Part shown: one piece after another, positions 39,515 through 43,867 of the stretch
How the letters are laid out: each line of letters starts with the position of its first letter
Numbering within the stretch: position 1 is the stretch's first letter
Assembly: GCF_020103755.1 (NCBI RefSeq)
Contig: NZ_JAHSQD010000014.1
Coordinates: 1 to 43,867 of the forward strand
Length of the DNA stretch: 43,867 nt
Reading direction: 5' to 3'
DNA from: Streptomyces sp. LS1784
GTDB lineage: Bacteria; Actinomycetota; Actinomycetes; Streptomycetales; Streptomycetaceae
Position numbers and translations under genes: made by a program
Notes under the pieces: model-generated
What the model was told of the DNA's origin: nothing
Database searches by the model: none
What the model saw: only the letters and a program-made list of their open reading frames with translations

Positions 39515-39735
39515 CCATCGTCCAGCCGTCAGGCTTGAGTGGCTGTTGTACCCACCGCTCCGGATACATCGCGGCCACCGCCCCGGCCCATTCACCGGAG
39601 CAGCCTGCGGTGGTTTGAGACCTCCCCCTGCGTGGGCGGTCCCGGAGGGAAACCGGATGCGGCAGAGCAGCCCTGCCTGGCACCATGGCTCCCGTGATCA
39701 CGTGTCGAAAGGCCGATGCCGCGTAGGCGGCCACG
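39515..39735 (-). other. Probable upstream part of the same group II intron
   Basis: These 220 bases precede domain V on the minus strand. A frame ending KPDGWTMGAV runs into domain V, which is where the maturase frame of such introns often ends, but I see no RT motifs. Treat as intron-derived, unassigned. Confidence 0.35.
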
Positions 39736-39867
39736 CGCGCTGCGCGCCGAACGACCGGTCTCCCGCGTCTGGGGGCCGACCCCGCCGCTCCGGATTCACG
39801 GACTCTCCGCCGGGACGAGCCTGGCTGTGCACCGGTCGAGTACCTGAGCGTCAGCTTCTAGCTACAC

Positions 39868-40185
39868 CTGGGTGCCACTGACCGGGCATTGCGGCGATAC
39901 CGCGAATTCCTGCACCCGCCGGGAAGGCGTCCGCTGTACCCGCAGGAATCGCATTGCTCGTGCTCGGGGTGTTCCTTCGACGACGTCAGGCACGCGCGTG
40001 ACGTGCTGGAGGAAGTCCTGGAGAGACTGCCGGAACAGACGCGTGCCGAGCTCGGTCGGCTTGTGAGGCCTCTGGATACGGTGTTCTTGCGCCGTACCCT
40101 CCCTGACCCGTTCGCGCACCGGCGCCAGTGGCGCACGGAGTTCTGGTGGTATCGCCGCCTGGCTGACAGGTCGGAGTGGGGGTGA
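39868..40185 (+). pseudogene. Hypothetical protein, N-terminally truncated
   Basis: The frame reads TDRALRRYREFLHPPGRRPL, YPQESHCSCSGCSFDDVRHA, RDVLEEVLERLPEQTRAELG, RLVRPLDTVFLRRTLPDP and ends WYRRLADRSEWG. It is clearly coding, with a Cys-x-Cys-x-x-Cys pattern that might bind metal. A stop lies at 39859 in frame and only TTG or CTG codons are available, so the natural N-terminus was probably lost. Similar proteins are common in Streptomyces as uncharacterised genes. Confidence 0.55.
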
Positions 40186-40287
40186 AGAGACCTGCGGTCG
40201 CCCCCGCACCGAGATGGGATGATCACAGCCATGGCTGCTGTCGTGACGGCGGCCTGCATCTCGAGTTCAGAGTGGCAGACTTGGCCC

Positions 40288-40803
40288 ATGACTCTCTCCC
40301 TCCCCGAGCCCGACCAGCAACTCTCCGACCCCAGCACGCTGTTGCTGGACTACCTCGACTACTACCGATCCGTGATCAGCGCCAAGACCGAGGGAATGTC
40401 CGACACGGAGCTGCGCGTCAGCCGGCTCCCTTCCGGATGGACCATGCTCGAATTGCTGAAGCACCTTGTCCACATGGAGCAGCGCTGGCTGCGCTGGGGC
40501 TTCCGGGCCGAACAGGTCTCAGCGCCCTGGGGCGACCGTGGTCCGGCGGACCGCTGGTACGTCGGACCCCAGGAAACAGCCGCCGAACTTCTCGCCGCAC
40601 TGCACGCGGGCGGCAAGCACACCCGAGCCATCGTGTCGGGTACGCCCCTGTCCACCGTCGCCGAGCCCGGAGGCCGCTTCCCTGACGACGGCACCCCGCG
40701 GCCCACCCTGGGTTGGATCCTGTTCCATGTCCTCCAGGAGTACGCCCGTCACGCAGGCCACCTGGACATCGTTCGCGAGCTCACCGACGGCGTCACTGGC
40801 TGA
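40288..40803 (+). CDS. DinB-family (DUF664) protein
   Basis: The product has 171 residues and forms a four-helix bundle. LLDYLDYYRSVISAKTEGMS then LKHLVHMEQRWLRWGF (first metal-binding His, about residue 57) and LGWILFHVLQEYARHAGHLD (His pair near 150-160) are the DUF664/DinB landmarks. The three histidines bind a divalent metal. Many family members are thiol-dependent S-transferases or have unknown activity. I start at the ATG at 40288 because the upstream 23 residues (TAACISSSEWQTWP) are not typical. No ribosome-binding site is visible. Its stop is 52 bases from the convergent MFS stop. Confidence 0.88.
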   Translation: MTLSLPEPDQQLSDPSTLLLDYLDYYRSVISAKTEGMSDTELRVSRLPSGWTMLELLKHLVHMEQRWLRWGFRAEQVSAPWGDRGPADRWYVGPQETAAELLAALHAGGKHTRAIVSGTPLSTVAEPGGRFPDDGTPRPTLGWILFHVLQEYARHAGHLDIVRELTDGVTG

Positions 40804-40855
40804 TGGTCATCGGCTACGACGAGGCTTCGGACCTCGCCGCCGTCGAACGCGGGCT

Positions 40856-42127
40856 TCATGCGGTCGGGCCCGCTGTGGGTCTGGCGCGCCGCCAGGTGAG
40901 GACCCAGGCGGCGGTGAGCAGCGAGCCGACGCCTGCCAGGGCCATCGCGCCGCCCGTGCCGCTCGCCGCGGTGATCGCACCGAAGCAGACGGGGCCGACG
41001 CCCTGCAGTGTCATGTGGCCTGAGCCGAGCAGGCCGAAGGCCTGGCCTTGGCCGCGCTCGGGGAGGGCCGCCAGGAACTCCCGTTGCAGGCCCAGGCCAT
41101 AGGCGAAGCCGCAGCCGCTGCAGAGCAGCAGTACTGCCGCGAGCAAGCGGCCCGGTTCCGCGGCGAAGCCGATCAGTGGCGCGCCCATCAGCGCGATCAG
41201 CGGCACCACCAAGCGCTCCCGCGTCGACGGCCGGAGCAGGCGGCCGACCAGCAGGTCGCCCAGGAGCATGCCGACCGGCAGGCCGGCCAGCAGTATGGCG
41301 TAGGAGCCGGCGGGGAAGCCGTGTGCGCCCGTGTAAGCGACGATCAGTCCCTCCGCGCCCGCGACGAACGCGCTCGGCAGCCACTGGGCGAGCAGCAGCC
41401 GGCGTACCGCGCGGTCGCGCAGCAGGGTGGTGCCGCCGCGCAGACTGTTCCGCACGGCGCCGCCACCCGTGTGGCCGCTCGCATCGCCTTTTTCCTCCCG
41501 CTCGACAGGGACACGTGGCATCCGCAGCCGGACGGCCGCCGCGCACACCAGGTTCAGCGCCGCGCCGATCGCCAGCGCCTGCCGCGGGCCCAGGGCCTCG
41601 ACGACCGCGCCGCCGAGCGCCAGGCCGAACAGCTGCGCGCCACTGGAGGCCAGGTTGTTGAGGGAGCGTCCGAGCACGTATGCGTCACCACTCAGCCAGC
41701 GGGCCACCAGCCGGGCCGAGGCGCCGCTGAACACCGGCGTGGCGAGCGCGACGAGGGCGACCAGAGCCAGGCCGGCCGCCGTCGGCAACCGGACGAGGGC
41801 GAGCAGCGCCGCCGCCGCACCCTCCACCAGGAAGCCGCCGACGATCAGCGCCCGGGGCGGCAGACGGTCGGCCAGCGAGCCGAAGAGCAGCGAGCCGAAC
41901 AGCTGCGGGAGGAAACCCGCTCCGAAGGCGAGGGCACTGAGCAACGCGGAGCCGGTACCCGTGAAGACCAGCACGGAGAAGGTGGTGATCCGCAACGAGC
42001 CGGCCGTCACGCCGACCACGCGGGTCACGAAGAGCAGCCGGAAGCGCGGCTCGGCCAGCACCTCGCGGTAGGTCGTACGTCGCGCGGCGGCCGACTGCGC
42101 CGGGGAACAGGGGGGAGCGGTCGTCAT
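40856..42127 (-). CDS. MFS transporter, 12-helix, divergent from an ArsR-type regulator
   Basis: This is a 423-residue membrane protein. Helix 1 begins FRLLFVTRVVGVTAGSLRIT, and the A-motif loop between helices 2 and 3 is LLFGSLADRLPPRALIVGGF (about residues 85-104). A second half begins LLRDRAVRRLLLAQWLPSAF (about 225). The 12-helix pattern is complete. The ATG at 42127 lacks a ribosome-binding site. The 88-base gap to the divergent DUF5937/ArsR gene suggests that gene regulates it. It probably exports a small molecule; it is a distant relative of the truncated copy at 11960. Confidence 0.9.
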   Translation of the reverse strand: MTTAPPCSPAQSAAARRTTYREVLAEPRFRLLFVTRVVGVTAGSLRITTFSVLVFTGTGSALLSALAFGAGFLPQLFGSLLFGSLADRLPPRALIVGGFLVEGAAAALLALVRLPTAAGLALVALVALATPVFSGASARLVARWLSGDAYVLGRSLNNLASSGAQLFGLALGGAVVEALGPRQALAIGAALNLVCAAAVRLRMPRVPVEREEKGDASGHTGGGAVRNSLRGGTTLLRDRAVRRLLLAQWLPSAFVAGAEGLIVAYTGAHGFPAGSYAILLAGLPVGMLLGDLLVGRLLRPSTRERLVVPLIALMGAPLIGFAAEPGRLLAAVLLLCSGCGFAYGLGLQREFLAALPERGQGQAFGLLGSGHMTLQGVGPVCFGAITAASGTGGAMALAGVGSLLTAAWVLTWRRARPTAGPTA

Positions 42128-42215
42128 GCGAAGCAGCGTCGTGCCAAGGGCCGGTGCGCCGCGAATGATTCGCCCCAGCACGTAAGGTCTTGCGGGCGCG
42201 GTCTACCTTTGAGGC

Positions 42216-43211
42216 GTGCTCCGCTACACCGCCACCGCCGAGGATCTGCTGCGCAGCCGCTTCGCGCTCTCGCCGGCCTTTGAGCTCTGTGGCCTGCTAC
42301 GCCGCCTGTGCGGCATGGGCGCACCGCTGCCGGGCGGGTGGGCCGCGCGTCTCGCGCCCGGCTTCGCGCGCCTTCGCCGCGAGACTGCGCTGGACGCCGT
42401 GCTGGCCCTGCAGACCAGCTCTTCGGGCGCCAACTTCGTTGCCCCGCCGCCTCGCGGGCTCGCTCAGACCTGGGCCGACGACCTGGCGGCCATCCGGGCC
42501 ACTCCGCTCTCCGTCGCGCGGGACGAGATCGACCGGCTGGGACGCCGGGCGCCGGTCCGCGACCCGCGGGTGCGCGCGCTGCTGGATTCGGACGAGGTGG
42601 TCGACCTGATCGGCGACGCCCTCGATCGCGCCTGGAACGACCTGATGGCGCCCGACTGGTCGCAGCTGCGGGCGATCTGCGAGCGCGACGTGGTGCACCG
42701 CGTCGGCGTGATCGGCGAGCGCGGCTGGCGGGAGGCGATCGAGGGCCTGGACCGGGGACTGGTGTGGAGCGGGCTCAGCCTCCAGGTGCCGTTGCACTCC
42801 GAGAACGCGGTGGTCGACCTCTCGGGGGAGGGATTGCTGATGGTCCCCTCGGTGCTGGTCTGGCCGGGCGTGGCGGCGTTCTACGACGAGCCCTGGCCGA
42901 AGGCGCTGGTCTATCTGGCGCGCGGCACCTCGACGCTCTGGGAGCGGGCCGCGCCCGGCCCGGACGCGCAGGCCGCGCTGGCCGCCCTGCTCGGGCGCTC
43001 CCGGGCGCGACTGCTGGCGGAGTTGGGGACGCCCGCCAGCACCAGTCAGCTCGCCCGCAGCCTCGGCATGGCTCCCGGCGCGGTCGGCGACCACCTTGCC
43101 GTCCTGCGGGCGTCCGGCTTGCTGGCCCGGGCGCGCTCCGGCCGCGCGGTGCTGTATCGCCGCACCGCGCTCGGTGACGCGCTGGTCGAGGGTGCGACGG
43201 AGGAGATGTGA
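42216..43211 (+). CDS. DUF5937 / ArsR-type HTH transcriptional regulator
   Basis: The product has 331 residues. The N-terminal ~240 residues form the DUF5937 region (LRYTATAEDLLRSRFALSPA, FARLRRETALDAVLAL, VPLHSENAVVDLSGEGLLMV). The C-terminal winged HTH reads RARLLAELGTPASTSQLARS, LGMAPGAVGDHLAVLRASGL and LARARSGRAVLYRRT (about 265-320), an ArsR-like fold. The GTG at 42216 has no ribosome-binding site at correct spacing, and TACCTT (42204-42209) ends 7 bases upstream, so a leaderless start is likely. It is divergent from the MFS transporter, its probable target. Confidence 0.9.
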   Translation: MLRYTATAEDLLRSRFALSPAFELCGLLRRLCGMGAPLPGGWAARLAPGFARLRRETALDAVLALQTSSSGANFVAPPPRGLAQTWADDLAAIRATPLSVARDEIDRLGRRAPVRDPRVRALLDSDEVVDLIGDALDRAWNDLMAPDWSQLRAICERDVVHRVGVIGERGWREAIEGLDRGLVWSGLSLQVPLHSENAVVDLSGEGLLMVPSVLVWPGVAAFYDEPWPKALVYLARGTSTLWERAAPGPDAQAALAALLGRSRARLLAELGTPASTSQLARSLGMAPGAVGDHLAVLRASGLLARARSGRAVLYRRTALGDALVEGATEEM

Positions 43212-43224
43212 CGTCCCGGGTGGC

Positions 43225-43500
43225 GAGGGGCAGCCGGACGAGGGGCCGGCGTACGACCTCGGCGCCGGTGTCGTCACGGGCAGCCCGTTCGCCGAGGCGC
43301 TGCCCGGGCCGGCGGTGGGCGAGCGGGTCGCGCCGGCCGCGGCAATGCCCGGCGAGGTGCCCGGCGAGGTGGATCTTGGTGGTCAGCCCGCCGCGAGAGC
43401 GTCCGATGGCGTGATGGCCGGGTTCGTCGGCCGGGGCCCCTTTTGACGGGCCCCGGCCGCGTTCCGGTGGGCACGCACGATCGCGGAGTGGCGATCGACG
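43225..43500 (-). pseudogene. IS5-family transposase fragment
   Basis: The minus strand reads VDRHSAIVRAHRNAAGARQK, then after a one-base shift GAPADEPGHHAIGRSRGGLT and TKIHLA. This is the first-Asp region and R-S-R-G-G-L-T-T-K signature of IS5-type transposases. A tandem GHLAGH duplication follows. The remaining domains are absent. Confidence 0.75.
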
Positions 43501-43570
43501 GCACATGGGAGCGGGTCTTCACGGCCCTGCGCGAGCAGGGCGGGCAGCCACGTGATGTTCGGGCGCCGTG
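43475..43570 (+). pseudogene. Inverted piece of the same IS5-type transposase
   Basis: On the plus strand IDGTWERVFTALREQGGQP resembles the D-G-T-W-x-R-V/L segment that normally precedes the VDSTIVRAHQHAAG block in the same frame and strand. Here it faces the other way and overlaps the block by a dozen bases, which suggests an inversion at about 43495. Confidence 0.5.
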
Positions 43571-43592
43571 CATCGGACGGCCCGGCCGCGGA

Positions 43593-43867
43593 TCACTCCC
43601 GATGGATGACGGCCGCGAGGGCGCGCTCGCGGACGTCCGGCGAGGGGTGGTGGCGCAGCTCGCGCAGCAGGGCCTGCCACTCCTGGGGCCAGCCGAGGCG
43701 ATCCCCGAACGCCTCTGTCAGCGCTGTTGCGAACAGTCCGGCGGCCGGGCCGGTGTCGCCGTTGCGGCGGGCGGTCCGCGCCAGCGCGTCGAGTGTCCCG
43801 GGCGGCGGCAGTGGGCCCGAGGCGTGCTCGCGCAGGAGCGTCAGCGCGGTGAGCGCGGCTGCCGCCG
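43593..43867 (-). CDS. C-terminal part of a helical-repeat protein, runs off the window
   Basis: The last 90 codons of a gene entering from the right edge end at a TGA at 43593. They read AAALTALTLLREHASGPLPP, LARTARRNGDTGPAAGLFAT, FGDRLGWPQEWQALLRELRH and PSPDVRERALAAVIHRE-stop. The final 'HPSPDVRERALAAV' is a HEAT-type helix pair. Only this end is visible, so neither length nor function can be given. Confidence 0.7.
   Translation of the reverse strand, partial: AAAALTALTLLREHASGPLPPPGTLDALARTARRNGDTGPAAGLFATALTEAFGDRLGWPQEWQALLRELRHHPSPDVRERALAAVIHRE

Noticed and set aside
39504..39734. 76-residue minus-strand frame ending in intron domain V
   Set aside because: It has no RT or other motif and lies inside probable intron sequence, so I did not call it a gene.
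43440..43460. Programmed frameshift in the IS5 fragment at the AAAAGGGG run
   Set aside because: The zero-frame codons (CAA AAG GGG) do not form a canonical slippery heptamer, and the element is otherwise degenerate.
1..43867. CRISPR arrays, riboswitches, rRNA operons
   Set aside because: No regularly spaced short repeats, no rRNA sequence and no recognisable riboswitch core were seen on reading the window.

Overview
The window is GC-rich actinobacterial DNA, almost certainly from a Streptomycetaceae genome (Streptomyces or Kitasatospora). The evidence is extreme third-position GC, frequent GTG starts, several genes with no Shine-Dalgarno sequence, and families typical of that group (DUF6228, DUF817, PspAA, WYL and MerR-GyrI regulators, IS1634, IS630 and TnpB elements). 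Intact genes alternate with an unusual number of gene stumps, frameshifted genes and insertion-sequence (IS) wreckage. This fits an accessory or chromosome-arm region with a long history of insertion and deletion. I see no complete biosynthetic cluster, no CRISPR array and no recognised defence island.

Region 1 to 7,000 holds a membrane-anchored secreted protein, sugar-epimerase and NRPS stumps, a PH-like membrane protein, a small membrane protein, broken ornithine-cyclodeaminase and HEAT-repeat genes, an SAM methyltransferase, a DHFR/RibD-like reductase and a hypothetical gene. Region 7,000 to 12,900 has an autoregulated MerR plus BtrH-type operon with a MerR-style promoter that appears leaderless, a DUF6228 gene, an SDR stump, an ankyrin/HEAT protein and an N-terminally truncated MFS transporter. 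Region 13,000 to 16,700 has a WYL repressor divergent from a DHA2 drug exporter, and a secreted ricin-fold lectin.

Region 17,000 to 22,500 carries DUF817, an eroded amidohydrolase block, a divergent lysG/lysE-type pair, the 3' half of a tRNA-Ser (an integration scar), and a TetR regulator divergent from a membrane protein with a near-perfect double operator. Region 22,500 to 28,500 holds two serine beta-lactamase-fold hydrolases; the second sits between stumps of murA and murB. It also has a Tat-exported alpha/beta hydrolase, an orphan pspAA and stumps of GNAT, flavin-monooxygenase and Ser/Thr-kinase genes.

Region 28,600 to 35,000 has two cytosolic Ig-like proteins and one long S1-domain RNA-binding protein gene. 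I infer that this gene has been split by a TnpB (IS200/IS605) element and an IS1634 element. Its N-terminal part is now fused in frame to the IS1634 transposase, and its C-terminal part starts exactly at the TnpB right end. Region 35,000 to 43,867 has a flavin monooxygenase, a HAF-repeat secreted protein flanked by two ~200-bp direct repeats, IS630, IS5, IS3 and group II intron remnants, a DinB-like protein, a divergent MFS / ArsR-type pair, and a gene running off the right edge.

The most informative observations are the nested-insertion history of the S1 gene, the orphan TnpB whose guide segment would be host S1 sequence, the MerR promoter architecture, the three-site TetR regulon prediction and the Mur-enzyme stumps. 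All family names come from reading motifs by eye; no search was run.
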